Positions 33,101 through 41,800 of a stretch of 64,000 nucleotides of DNA are shown one piece after another. The DNA is from CAZYFH01 sp965249175 (GTDB taxonomy: Bacteria > Acidobacteriota > Vicinamibacteria > Vicinamibacterales > UBA8438): NCBI GenBank assembly GCA_965249175.1, contig OZ252227.1:496001-560000 (forward strand). Direction: 5' to 3'. A model generated the notes under the pieces. That model saw only the letters and a list, made by a program, of their open reading frames with translations. It had not been told where the DNA came from and ran no database searches. Numbering within the stretch: the first letter of the stretch is position 1; every line of letters begins with the position of its first letter. Position numbers and translations under genes: made by a program.

Positions 33101-33634
33101 CTAGGTCGCGGCGACCGCGACCAACGGCTCGTCCGTGGACGGTCTCGGGCGGTGGAGTCGAATCTTGTCTCCGCCGGTGGCGGGCTCCTGCGCGCGCACG
33201 AACTCGAGCGCATGGGTGAGCGCGCTGATTGATGCTTCGAGGGTCGTCTCCACGTCGGTGCGCTTCAGCCGCAGCTGCGTGATCTCGCGCTCGACCGTGT
33301 CGCGTCTGACCTGCGCGTTCTGCAGCGCCACGTCGGCGCGGCTCTGGGCGTCGCGCACGATCACCTTCGCGTCCTGCTTCGCGGTGTGCCGCACGTCGTC
33401 GGCCAGCTTCTGAGCCGTCAGCAAGGTGTTGCGCAGATTCGTCTCACGCTCGCGGTGCTCAGCGAGCTGCTCGTCCCGGCGCTTGAGCTCGTCTCCCATC
33501 TTGTCGAGCTCGCGCAGCGCCTGTTCATAGTCGTCGGCGGCCTCCGCGAGAAACGCCGCCACCTCCGCACGTTCAAAACCGCGGACGGACGACCGGAACT
33601 TGTGTTGTCGGAGATCGAGTGGCGTGACGTTCAT
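33101..33634 (-). CDS. divIVA: DivIVA/GpsB-domain coiled-coil protein
   Basis: A 177-residue protein starting with the diagnostic DivIVA N-domain (VTPLDLRQHKFRSSVRGFERAEVAAFL), which binds curved membrane, followed by a long coiled coil through about residue 145 and a basic/Pro tail. DivIVA homologues mark cell poles or septa and recruit division or growth proteins. The family is best known in Gram-positives and also occurs in acidobacteria and deltaproteobacteria. ATG overlaps the yggS stop (ATGA). A polar-growth or septal role is inferred only. Confidence 0.88.
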   Translation of the reverse strand: MNVTPLDLRQHKFRSSVRGFERAEVAAFLAEAADDYEQALRELDKMGDELKRRDEQLAEHRERETNLRNTLLTAQKLADDVRHTAKQDAKVIVRDAQSRADVALQNAQVRRDTVEREITQLRLKRTDVETTLEASISALTHALEFVRAQEPATGGDKIRLHRPRPSTDEPLVAVAAT

Positions 33635-34368
33635 GCTGTTGTCTCCCTCTCGGCTGGTGGAGTGCGGCGACCGAAGATAGCCGTTCCGACCCGCACCATC
33701 GTTGCGCCTTCTTGAATCGCGACCTCGAAATCGTGGCTCATCCCCATCGATAGCTCGCGGACGACGCGCGCATCGATTCCGTCACTGACGAGCTCGTCGC
33801 GGAGCCCGCGCAGTCGGCGGAAGTAGGGCCTGGCCTGCTCAGCATCGTCACTCCACGGCGGCATGACCATCAGCCCACGGACCTTGGCCGCCCGACATGA
33901 TGGCGCGGCGTCGAGGAGGCGCCGGGTCTCGTCTGGCGACGCGCCGTGTTTCGCCGCCTCGCCCGCAAGGTCGACCTGTACGAGCAGGCGCGGCGCGGTT
34001 CCCCGCTCGCTGGCGACGTGGTCGATACGACGGAGGAGCGTGAGGCTGTCCACTGAGTGAATCCAATCAAACGCGGCGGCCGCGTGCCGCGCCTTGTTGC
34101 CCTGCAGGTGGCCAATCAAGTGCCATCTGATCTGTAGTTCGGTCGATTGCGCGATCTTCTGCAGGGCTTCTTGCACGCGATTCTCGCCAAGGTCGCTGAG
34201 CCCGGCCTCGACGGCCGCGTCGACATGGGTCTGGGGGAAGGTCTTCGAGACGGCTACGAGACGGACGTCCTCGGGTCTGCGCCCGGCCTGGTGCGCCGCC
34301 TGCCGGATCCGGCTCCGGACCGCCGCGAGGTTCCGGCGGAGGGTATCGACGAGCGCCGGATCTGCCAA
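33631..34368 (-). CDS. yggS: PLP homeostasis protein YggS/PROSC
   Basis: Single-domain alanine-racemase-fold PLP-binding protein, 245 residues. The PLP lysine is in LVAVSKTFP near residue 42, followed by LGENRVQEALQKI, WHLIGHLQGNKA, the LLVQVDLAGEAAKHG stretch and the phosphate loop SMGMSHDFEVAIQEGATMVRVG. It buffers free pyridoxal phosphate. Initiation is at TTG 34368, one base after the dinG stop; no ATG or GTG gives the family N-terminus. It is often found beside divIVA. Confidence 0.94.
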   Translation of the reverse strand: MADPALVDTLRRNLAAVRSRIRQAAHQAGRRPEDVRLVAVSKTFPQTHVDAAVEAGLSDLGENRVQEALQKIAQSTELQIRWHLIGHLQGNKARHAAAAFDWIHSVDSLTLLRRIDHVASERGTAPRLLVQVDLAGEAAKHGASPDETRRLLDAAPSCRAAKVRGLMVMPPWSDDAEQARPYFRRLRGLRDELVSDGIDARVVRELSMGMSHDFEVAIQEGATMVRVGTAIFGRRTPPAERETTA

Positions 34369-34369
34369 C

Positions 34370-36355
34370 CTACCGCTCCAGGCCCTCGGCGTTGAAGAAA
34401 CGGTCGACTTCGGCCAGGTCGTGCGTCACCGGAGCCGGGGGCAGTGAGGCGATGAATCGTTGGCCGTAGCCTTTCGTCTGCACGCGCGAGTCCAGCAGCG
34501 CAAGCACGCCGCGGTCGGTGCGGTGGCGGAGGAGCCGCCCGAGACCCTGCTGGAGCGCGAGGATGGCCAGGGGCACTTGATAGTCCCCGAACGCGCTACC
34601 GCCATCATCGGCGATCTTCTCCATCCGGGCCGCGGTCAACGGATCGCCGGGCGACGCGAACGGCAGCTTGTCGATGACAACGCAGCTCAGCTGGTCGCCG
34701 ACGACGTCGACTCCCTGCCAGAAGCTCGACGTCGCGAGCAACACGGCGTTGGGCGTTGATCGGAACTCACGAAGCAGCACCGTGCGTGGCGCTCTGCCCT
34801 GGACCAGAATCGGATACGGAAGCGTTGGCGCGAGACGCGCCTCCACGTCGCGGAGATTCGCGTAGCTCGTGAACAGCACGAAGGCGCGACCGGCGGTCAC
34901 ACGCAGCAGTCCCTCGACGTGCTGTGCGACGGCCTGTGTGAATGTCGGGTGCCGCGGGTCTGGCATGTCGCGCGGCAGGTAGAGCACCGCCTGTTCGCGG
35001 TAGTCGAACTCGGATGTCAGACGGAGCTCGCTCGCGTCCGCCACCCCCAGCCGGCCGCGCAGATAGTGAAACGAGGCATCCACCGTGAGCGTGGCCGACG
35101 TGAGGATCGTGCCCTGCATGCGGTCGAGGAGCAGCTCGCGGACGATACTCGATACGTCGATGGGCGATGCCCGCAAGAACACGCCTCGCCGACGCAGCTC
35201 GAGAAAGTAGACGAAATCTCGGTCGTCCGCGGCGAGCAGGAAGGAAAGCTGGCCGCCGATCTCCGTGGCGCGGCGGCTCAGCGCCTGCAGGTCTTCGGAC
35301 GCCGCGTCCGCGGTCGACAACGCGCGCGCGAGATCATCGAGCGCCCGCGCCATCCGGCGACCCGGTTCCGCCACCGGTGCGATCGTCTCGGGCGTGAGTC
35401 GGGATCGATCGGTGGCGACGCTGGAGGCGGTGATGGCGCCGAAGAAGAACCGGGCGGAGTCGCGGACCCGGTCGAGGAGGTCCCGCAACTCCCGCAGGCT
35501 CGCCTCGTCCACATTGATGTCGGCGACATCGCCGAGCACGCGTCGCCCGTCGTGTTCGAGCTCGTCGAGGCGGTGATTGCTGACGGTGACGCCAAAGTAC
35601 TGGGTCGCTACATCTTCGAGCTGGTGCGCTTCGTCGATGACTGCGTACGAACAGGCCGGAATCACCTCGCCGTAGTCGCTCTGCCGCACGGCCGCATCGG
35701 CGCACAGAAGGTGATGGTTGACGATGACGAGGTCGGACTCGGCGGCCCGTTGGCGCATCTTCGTGACGAAGCATTCCTGATACGACGGACACTCGGTCCC
35801 GATGCAGTTCTCCGACGTGGCCGAGACATCGTGCCAGACGGCGAGGTTGTCGGGGAGGTCCTCGATCTCCGCTCGGTCACCGGTGTCGGTCTGCTCGGCC
35901 CACTCGGCAATCTGGGCGATGTAGCCGGCGTCGGCGGCGGGGCGGGGCCCGTCGTCCCCCTGCAGGGCCGCGAACCGGTGGAGACACAGATAATTCCCGC
36001 GTCCCTTCATATACGCGGCCGTGAAGGGCGTCGCGAGCGCTGTTCGCAGCGCCGGGAGGTCCTTGTAAAAGATTTGATCCTGGAGATTCTTGGTGCCGGT
36101 CGAGACCAGCACACGCTGGCCGCTCAAAATGGCAGGTACGAGATAGGCGAGCGTCTTGCCGGTACCGGTGCCCGCTTCGGCCAGAAGTACCCCGCCATGC
36201 TGGAAGAGCTCTGCGACGGACGCCGCCATTGAGCGCTGGGTGTCGCGTGCCTCGAACGCCGGCAGCGCGCCCGCGAGCACGCCATCGTCCGCGAACGCCT
36301 CGGCGACGGCGTTCGTCAGCTCGGGATGATCGGGTACAGCGGGAACTTCCGGCAC
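34370..36355 (-). CDS. dinG: DinG-family (XPD-like) ATP-dependent DNA helicase
   Basis: A 661-residue SF2 helicase. Walker A is in LAEAGTGTGKTLAYLVPA, the DEAH box in YAVIDEAHQLED, motif VI in QGLGRLLRHRTDRG. Four Cys (GNYLCLHR, NCIGTEC, YQECF) fit the iron-sulfur cluster of DinG/XPD enzymes. DinG unwinds R-loops and DNA forks with 5'-3' polarity. The GTG start at 36355 overlaps the glyA 3' end by 40 nt. A later GTG or TTG start is possible because the first 30 residues are not conserved. Confidence 0.92.
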   Translation of the reverse strand: MPEVPAVPDHPELTNAVAEAFADDGVLAGALPAFEARDTQRSMAASVAELFQHGGVLLAEAGTGTGKTLAYLVPAILSGQRVLVSTGTKNLQDQIFYKDLPALRTALATPFTAAYMKGRGNYLCLHRFAALQGDDGPRPAADAGYIAQIAEWAEQTDTGDRAEIEDLPDNLAVWHDVSATSENCIGTECPSYQECFVTKMRQRAAESDLVIVNHHLLCADAAVRQSDYGEVIPACSYAVIDEAHQLEDVATQYFGVTVSNHRLDELEHDGRRVLGDVADINVDEASLRELRDLLDRVRDSARFFFGAITASSVATDRSRLTPETIAPVAEPGRRMARALDDLARALSTADAASEDLQALSRRATEIGGQLSFLLAADDRDFVYFLELRRRGVFLRASPIDVSSIVRELLLDRMQGTILTSATLTVDASFHYLRGRLGVADASELRLTSEFDYREQAVLYLPRDMPDPRHPTFTQAVAQHVEGLLRVTAGRAFVLFTSYANLRDVEARLAPTLPYPILVQGRAPRTVLLREFRSTPNAVLLATSSFWQGVDVVGDQLSCVVIDKLPFASPGDPLTAARMEKIADDGGSAFGDYQVPLAILALQQGLGRLLRHRTDRGVLALLDSRVQTKGYGQRFIASLPPAPVTHDLAEVDRFFNAEGLER

Positions 36356-37608
36356 AGTGCTTCGACTTCGGCACGAACCATCCCCGCCACGCGCGCGTCG
36401 TCGGGGGCTGTCAGGACCCGTGTGATCAGCTCGGCGATGCGATCCATCTCCTGTTCCGTCATGCCGCGGGTCGTGACCGCGGGCGTCCCGAGCCGGATGC
36501 CGCTCGCGACCATTGGGGGCCGCTCGTCAAAGGGAATGGCGTTCTTGTTGACCGTGATGGCCGCGCGGCCGAGCGCCGCTTCCGACACTGCCCCGGTCAG
36601 ACCGCGAGAGAGGACGTCGACCAGCAGCAGATGCGTATCTGTGCCCCCGCTCACGATGCGGAACCCTTCCGCGGCAAGCCCGGAGGCGAGACGCGCCGCG
36701 TTGGTGACGACCTGGCGCTGATAGTCGGCGAAGCCCGGTTCCGCCGCTTCCTTGAAGCAGACGGCCTTGGCCGCGATGATGTGCATCAGCGGTCCACCCT
36801 GTACCCCCGGGAACACCGCCTTGTCGAGGCGCTTGCGGTGGGTCTCCCGACACAGCGCGAGGCCGCCGCGCGGCCCGCGGAGCGTTTTGTGTGTCGTCGT
36901 GGTGACGATGTCGGCGTGCGGGACCGGGCTCGGATGTAGTCCCGTAGCCACGAGCCCGGCGATGTGCGCCATGTCGGTCACCATCGCAGCCCCGATCTCC
37001 GATGCGACCGCCGCGATCCGTTCGAAGTCGATGATGCGCGGATAGGCGCTCGCCCCCACCATGATCAGCCGCGGCTTGTGGTCCCGTGCGAGCCGCTCGA
37101 GCTCGTCATAGTCGATCCGCTCGTCGTCGCGCCGGACGCCGTAGGGAACGACCGCATACAGCTGCCCCGAGAAGTTCAGCGGATGGCCGTGGGTGAGGTG
37201 GCCACCGTGAGCCAGGTTCATGCCGAGCACGGTGTCACCGGGACTGAGCAAAGCGAAATAGGCGGCCATGTTCGCCTGCGCGCCCGAATGCGGCTGCACA
37301 TTGGCGTGTTCCGCCCCGAACAGCGTCTTGGCGCGGCCTATCGCGATCGCCTCGGCCACGTCGACGCACTCACAACCGCCGTAGTACCGGCGCCCCGGAT
37401 AGCCTTCGGCGTATTTGTTCGTCAGGACCGAGCCCATCGCGTCGAGGACTGCGGCGCTGACGAAGTTTTCCGAGGCAATCAGCTCGAGCCCTGAGTTCTG
37501 CCGCTCCACCTCGTCGCGAATTGCTTGCGCGATTTCGGGGTCTGTGTCGGCCACGCGCCGTTGGCGCGTGGACTCCGCCGGCGGGGTCTCCTGGACGGTG
37601 TTCGTCAT
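36316..37608 (-). CDS. glyA: Serine hydroxymethyltransferase
   Basis: PLP enzyme interconverting serine + THF with glycine + methylene-THF. The 430-residue protein has GLELIASENFVS, the NKYAEGYPGRRYYGGCE substrate segment, HSGAQANMAAYF, and the PLP lysine in TTTTHKTLRGPRGG near residue 238. It is sandwiched between rpiB (4-nt overlap, ATGA) and dinG. With folC and thiC in the same window it feeds one-carbon and cofactor metabolism. Confidence 0.96.
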   Translation of the reverse strand: MTNTVQETPPAESTRQRRVADTDPEIAQAIRDEVERQNSGLELIASENFVSAAVLDAMGSVLTNKYAEGYPGRRYYGGCECVDVAEAIAIGRAKTLFGAEHANVQPHSGAQANMAAYFALLSPGDTVLGMNLAHGGHLTHGHPLNFSGQLYAVVPYGVRRDDERIDYDELERLARDHKPRLIMVGASAYPRIIDFERIAAVASEIGAAMVTDMAHIAGLVATGLHPSPVPHADIVTTTTHKTLRGPRGGLALCRETHRKRLDKAVFPGVQGGPLMHIIAAKAVCFKEAAEPGFADYQRQVVTNAARLASGLAAEGFRIVSGGTDTHLLLVDVLSRGLTGAVSEAALGRAAITVNKNAIPFDERPPMVASGIRLGTPAVTTRGMTEQEMDRIAELITRVLTAPDDARVAGMVRAEVEALCRKFPLYPIIPS

Positions 37609-38060
37609 GGGGTCGGGGCTTCCTCACGTTCCATCGACGCGATCTTGTCGAGGCGTCGCTGATGTCGCCCGCCAGCGAACGCGGTCGTCAGAAACGCGTC
37701 AACGATGGCCAACGCCGTGTCGGCGGCAAGGGTCCGGCCAGCCAGCGTGAGCACGTTCGCGTCGTTGTGCTCTCGGCTCAGACGCGCCGTGTCGACGTCC
37801 GACACCGGTGCGGCCCGCACGCCACTGATCTTGTTCGCGGCGATCGCCATGCCGATCCCGCTGCCGCAAAAGAGGATGCCGCGGTCGAATGCTCCGGACG
37901 CCACGCCTTCGGCGACCCGGCGCGCATAGTCTGGATAGTCCACCCGTTCGTCGGAGTCCGTGCCGAGATCCTCGTAGCCGACCCCGCGATCTCCGAGCGC
38001 GCGCTTGATGCGATCCTTGAGCGCGACACCTGCATGATCAGCGCCAAGCGCGATTCGCAC
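37605..38060 (-). CDS. rpiB: Ribose-5-phosphate isomerase B
   Basis: A 151-residue RpiB/LacAB-type isomerase of the pentose phosphate pathway. The N-terminal strand IALGADHAGVALKD carries the substrate His/Asp; YPDYARRVAEGVASGAFDRGILFCGSGIGMAIAANK contains the catalytic Cys and the anion-binding GSGIGM loop, and LSREHNDANVLTLAGR is family-typical. GTG start at 38060. A TATAGT -10 element on the minus strand ends 11 nt before the start, so the leader would be about 5 nt. Confidence 0.95.
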   Translation of the reverse strand: MRIALGADHAGVALKDRIKRALGDRGVGYEDLGTDSDERVDYPDYARRVAEGVASGAFDRGILFCGSGIGMAIAANKISGVRAAPVSDVDTARLSREHNDANVLTLAGRTLAADTALAIVDAFLTTAFAGGRHQRRLDKIASMEREEAPTP

Positions 38061-38070
38061 GATGCGATTG

Positions 38071-38078
38071 TACTATAG
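38071..38078. promoter_or_regulatory. Palindromic -10 element between rpiB and the rlmI-like gene
   Basis: TACTATAG reads TACTAT on the plus strand (38071-38076) and TATAGT on the minus strand (38077-38072), so one element could serve as the -10 of both divergent genes. The same TGTACTATA sequence recurs between ddl and tgt (55760-55768). No good -35 accompanies it on either strand. Confidence 0.5.
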
Positions 38079-38111
38079 GGCCCACGGTTGCTTGCGAGAA
38101 CCTGCACAACA

Positions 38112-39274
38112 ATGGCACGCGAACCGACGGCCGGAGCGCCCTCTGTGGTCGTCGCGCCGAGAGCGGAACAGCGCGTGCGCGCCGGTCACCCATGGATCTA
38201 CCGCTCTGATGTCAAGCAGGTGGATGCCGATGCGGGCGACGTCGTGCGTGTTGTCGGCCGCCGCGGCCGGGCGCTCGGGTTCGGGCTGTTCAGTGATCGA
38301 TCGGTGATCGCGCTGCGCATGGTGACCCGGGTGGATCGCCCACCCGACAGCGCGTTCTGGCGAGAGCGGCTGGCGGACGCTGTGCGCTATCGGGAACAGC
38401 TTGCCATCGATGCCACCGCCTATCGGCTCGTGCATGGTGAGGGCGATCGCTTGCCGTCGCTCATCGTCGACCGTTACGCCGAGACGCTCGTCGTTCAGAC
38501 GCTGTCGCAGGGCATGGACCGGCAGCTGCCGCTCATCTGCGAGCTGCTTGCCGACATCGTGCGACCGCGCGGCATCCTCGCGCGGAACGACCCGAAGGTG
38601 CGCGGCCTGGAGGGTCTCGACCAGACGGTCGACCTGTGCTACGGCGAAGTGCCCGACGTGGTCGAGGTGCGCGAAGGGCCCCGCGGACCGGGCAGAAAAC
38701 CGGCCTCTTCCTCGATCAGCGGGAGAACCGCGCGACGGCTGTACGCTACGCGAAGGGCCGGGGACTGGATTGCTTCAGCTACACGGGCGCCTTCGCGTTG
38801 CGGATGGCCCCATCCTGCGCGGATGTGACGGCCATCGAGGTCTCAGATGCCACGGTGGCCCGCGTCGCGCGGAACGCGGAACGAAACGGCATCACGAACA
38901 TCCACACGATCGCCGGCAACGCGTTCGACGTGCTGCGTGATCTCGACCGCCGCGGCGATCACTTCGAGACGATTGTGCTCGACCCGCCGGCCTTCGCCAA
39001 GAATCGCGCCGCGACCGTCAGGGCGTACGCCGGGTATCGCGAGATCAACCTCCGGGCGCTCAAGCTGCTCACCCGCGGCGGCACGCTCATCACCTCCAGC
39101 TGCTCGTATCACGTCGATGAGCCCGCGTTCGGCCGCATCGTCGCCGAGGCCGCCGCCCACGCGCGGGCGGACGTCATCGTGGTCGAGAAACGGTGTCAGA
39201 GTCGCGATCATCCTGTGCTCGCAGGCGTGCCCGAGACGTCGTATTTGAAGTGTCTCGTCCTACGGAAGATCTAA
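38112..39274 (+). pseudogene. rlmI: RlmI-like 23S rRNA methyltransferase, frameshifted
   Basis: The N-terminal part (from ATG 38112) carries the PUA domain (VVVAPRAEQRVRAGHPWIYRSDV) and continues to VVEVREGP near 38685. The family sequence resumes one frame over at GQKTGLFLDQRENR near 38693, and the SAM-binding Rossmann part (CFSYTGAFALRMA, IVLDPPAFAKNR, LITSSCSYH) runs intact to the TAA at 39272. Homologues have about 8-10 residues between these two motifs, whereas only 8 nt remain, so a short non-triplet deletion seems to have shifted the frame. Both halves look otherwise unmutated, so the lesion is recent, or is an assembly error. The stop codon lies in a repeat end. Confidence 0.8.
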
Positions 39275-39295
39275 CCCACGTGAGTTCTGGGGTTA
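39272..39295. repeat. Solo terminus of the 163-bp repeat family (copy C)
   Basis: Twenty-three bases from 39273 match the right terminus of copies A and B (AACCCAC, GTGAG, TCTGGGGTTA) and, with one extra T, form a palindrome-like TAACCC...GGGTTA. No second terminus or core is nearby. The TAA at 39272-39274 terminates the rlmI-like gene. Confidence 0.75.
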
Positions 39296-39334
39296 CAAAA
39301 CCGCAGGAAGGGCGCGTGCTATAGTCCTCGCACA

Positions 39335-39416
39335 GCCGCCAGGGGTATCCCATACCGGGATTGAGAGCGCGACCCTTGGAACCTGATCCGGTTGAAACCG
39401 GCGAAGGGAGCGCGGC
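39335..39416 (+). promoter_or_regulatory. TPP riboswitch (THI element) upstream of thiC
   Basis: The conserved TPP aptamer blocks are present in order: AGGGGT at 39341, TTGAGA (CUGAGA box) at 39361, ACCCTT at 39372, GAACCTGATC at 39379 and GCGAAGGGA at 39401. The outer stem GCCGC/GCGGC pairs 39335-39339 with 39412-39416. A TATAGT -10 lies at 39320-39325. Pyrimidine-rich CTCCCCC at 39424 could mask the thiC Shine-Dalgarno GAAGGAG (39465-39471), so translational control by thiamine pyrophosphate is likely. Confidence 0.95.
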
Positions 39417-39479
39417 CGTTAGTCTCCCCCGCCTGCCGGATCCGCCGAACAGCCGTCGCGGCTCGAAGGAGTGCGAATC

Positions 39480-41183
39480 ATGGCCAGCCCGGTCCCATCG
39501 ATCCAGACCGACACCTCCGACTTCACGACGGCGTTCCCCGGCTCGCGCAAGGTGCACGTGCCGGGTGCCCGGGTGACCGTCCCGATGCGTGAGGTCGCAC
39601 TGTCCGGCGGCGAGCCGCCGCACCGGGTGTATGACACGAGCGGACCGCACGGCGTCGATGCGCGGCAGGGGTTGCCGCCGTTGCGCCGTGACTGGATCGA
39701 TGGCCGCGGCGATGTCGTCCAGGCGGCGCGGCGTGGTAGCGCGCCGGCATCCGAGACCCCGGCGCCGCGCCGGCCTGTGGTGCGCGGGCGGGGCGCCGTG
39801 ACACAGATGCACTACGCCCGGAAGGGGCTCGTCACGGAAGAGATGGAGTTCGTGGCGATTCGGGAAGGGCTCGAGCCGACGTTCGTGCGTGACGAAGTGG
39901 CGCGCGGGCGCGCGATCATTCCGGCCAACATCAATCACCCCGAGCTCGAACCCATGGCGATCGGACGCCGCTTTCTCGTGAAGATCAACGCGAACATCGG
40001 CAACTCGGCGGTGAGCTCATCGATCGACGAGGAAGTGGACAAGCTCCGCTGGGCCACGCTGTGGGGCGCCGATACGGTGATGGATCTATCGACCGGTCCC
40101 GACATTCATCAGACCCGCGAGTGGATCATTCGTAACGCACCGGTACCCATCGGGACCGTACCGATCTACCAGGCGCTCGAGCGCGTCGGCGGCCGGCCAG
40201 AGGATCTGACCTGGGACGCCTATCGCGACGTCCTCATCGAGCAGGCCGAGCAGGGCGTCGACTACTTCACCGTCCACGCCGGCGTGCGCCTGCACTACGT
40301 GCCGCTCACGGCGAACCGGCTCACCGGCATCGTGTCGCGCGGCGGCTCCATCCACGCCAAGTGGTGTCTGGCGCATCATCAGGAGAACTTCGCCTACACC
40401 CACTTCCGCGAGATCTGCGAAATCATGCAGGCGTACGACGTGGCGTTCTCGTTGGGCGACGGGCTGCGCCCAGGGTCGATCGCGGATGCGAACGACGAGC
40501 CGCAGTTCGCCGAACTGCGCACGCAAGGTGAGCTGACGCGGATTGCCTGGGAGCACGACGTTCAGGTCATGAACGAAGGGCCCGGACACGTGCCGATGCA
40601 CCTCATCCAGGAAAACATGAAGAAGCAGCTCGAGTGGTGCGACGAGGCGCCGTTCTACACGCTGGGGCCGCTGACAACCGACGTCGCGCCCGGCTACGAC
40701 CACCTGACGTCTGCCATCGGGGCCGCGATGATCGGGTGGTACGGGACCGCGATGCTCTGCTACGTCACGCCGAAGGAGCACCTGGGACTACCGAACCGGG
40801 ATGACGTCAAGGCGGGGGTGCTGGCCTACAAGATCGCCGCGCACGCGGCCGATCTCGCCAAGGGGCACCCGGGCGCGCAGGTGCGGGACGACGCGCTGTC
40901 GAAGGCCCGCTTCGAGTTTCGCTGGGAGGACCAGTTCAACCTCTCACTCGACCCGGTGACCGCGCGCGCCTATCACGACGAGACGCTGCCGGCCGACGGC
41001 GCGAAGGTGGCGCACTTTTGTTCGATGTGCGGTCCCAGATTCTGCAGCATGGAGATCACACAGCAACTCCGGGACTACGCCGCCGAGCGCGGGGTGAAAC
41101 CCGCCGAGGCGGTGGCCACCGGGCTCGTCGAGAAGTCGGCGGAGTTTCTCGAGGACGGCGAGATGTACGTCCCGACGAAGTGA
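39480..41183 (+). CDS. thiC: HMP-P synthase ThiC
   Basis: Radical SAM enzyme turning aminoimidazole ribotide into the thiamine pyrimidine moiety HMP-P. About 567 residues. It contains the ThiC core (MHYARKGLVTEEMEFVAIRE, NSAVSSSIDEEV, GADTVMDLSTG, EGPGHVPMHLIQENM) and the unusual C-terminal [4Fe-4S] CX2CX4C motif CSMCGPRFC at about residues 514-522. ATG 39480 is chosen because GAAGGAG lies just upstream. It is regulated by the TPP riboswitch. No other thi gene is adjacent. Confidence 0.97.
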   Translation: MASPVPSIQTDTSDFTTAFPGSRKVHVPGARVTVPMREVALSGGEPPHRVYDTSGPHGVDARQGLPPLRRDWIDGRGDVVQAARRGSAPASETPAPRRPVVRGRGAVTQMHYARKGLVTEEMEFVAIREGLEPTFVRDEVARGRAIIPANINHPELEPMAIGRRFLVKINANIGNSAVSSSIDEEVDKLRWATLWGADTVMDLSTGPDIHQTREWIIRNAPVPIGTVPIYQALERVGGRPEDLTWDAYRDVLIEQAEQGVDYFTVHAGVRLHYVPLTANRLTGIVSRGGSIHAKWCLAHHQENFAYTHFREICEIMQAYDVAFSLGDGLRPGSIADANDEPQFAELRTQGELTRIAWEHDVQVMNEGPGHVPMHLIQENMKKQLEWCDEAPFYTLGPLTTDVAPGYDHLTSAIGAAMIGWYGTAMLCYVTPKEHLGLPNRDDVKAGVLAYKIAAHAADLAKGHPGAQVRDDALSKARFEFRWEDQFNLSLDPVTARAYHDETLPADGAKVAHFCSMCGPRFCSMEITQQLRDYAAERGVKPAEAVATGLVEKSAEFLEDGEMYVPTK

Positions 41184-41202
41184 GGCGGTCTCGGGACCGG
41201 CG

Positions 41203-41784
41203 TCACCGGCCGGGCGCGGTAGGCGGTGCGGTCGCGAACTGGATCAGCGTGATGAAGCGCTCGGGTCCGCTCCCGAGTGATGGGTTCAGATATCCGGCAG
41301 CGCCGTTCCATGTGTAGTCCTTGACGGTCACACTCGGCCGGTAGTCCATGTATTCGTCGCGGAAACGCGCGGTCTCGAACTGGTGCGTCGCGGGCGCGTC
41401 GAAGACACGGTCACCGCCGTCGTCGAGCATGGCCGCGTAGTAGCGGACCATATCGTCGAACGACGAGTTCGTGCCGAAGAGATAGAACCGTTGCCCGCGG
41501 CCTGCGTCGTAGGAGGCGAGATACTGCGCGGCCGGATAGATCGGCGCCCCGAGCATGGCTTCCGTCGGCGCGGTCGGGGGGTCGCTCGAGATTGTCGGCC
41601 CGGTGGCCGTGGGGTCGCTCGAGTGTGTCGGCCGTGCCGTCTCCGTGCGCGCGTCGCCGGGTTCGACCGGTGTCGGGAACGGTCGCGGCACCGGCTGTCT
41701 CTGCTGGGCCGCGGCCGTCGCGGCCATCGCTGACAGTCCAATCAGCAGCGCCACACCGCGAGCCGTCGATGTTGCGGACCGCAC
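41203..41784 (-). CDS. Secreted protein of unknown function
   Basis: A 193-residue protein with an N-terminal signal peptide (GVALLIGLSAMAATAAA then QQ), a Pro/Thr/Ser-rich linker to about residue 75 and a C-terminal domain with YPAAQYLASYDAGRGQRFYLFGT and FDDMVRYYAAML. The compact C-terminal domain looks conserved, but I cannot assign a family. The GTG start lies 6 nt after a CATAAT -10 element, which suggests a leaderless mRNA. Divergent from the M20 peptidase. Confidence 0.65.
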   Translation of the reverse strand: MRSATSTARGVALLIGLSAMAATAAAQQRQPVPRPFPTPVEPGDARTETARPTHSSDPTATGPTISSDPPTAPTEAMLGAPIYPAAQYLASYDAGRGQRFYLFGTNSSFDDMVRYYAAMLDDGGDRVFDAPATHQFETARFRDEYMDYRPSVTVKDYTWNGAAGYLNPSLGSGPERFITLIQFATAPPTAPGR

Positions 41785-41789
41785 GCCCG

Positions 41790-41796
41790 TATTATG
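41790..41796. promoter_or_regulatory. Overlapping divergent -10 elements giving leaderless starts
   Basis: TATTAT (41790-41795, plus) ends 5 nt before ATG 41801. CATAAT (41796-41791, minus) ends 6 nt before GTG 41784. The two start codons are only 16 bp apart, so both transcripts should begin at or next to their start codons. No recognisable -35 is seen. Confidence 0.55.
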
Positions 41797-41800
41797 CCCT

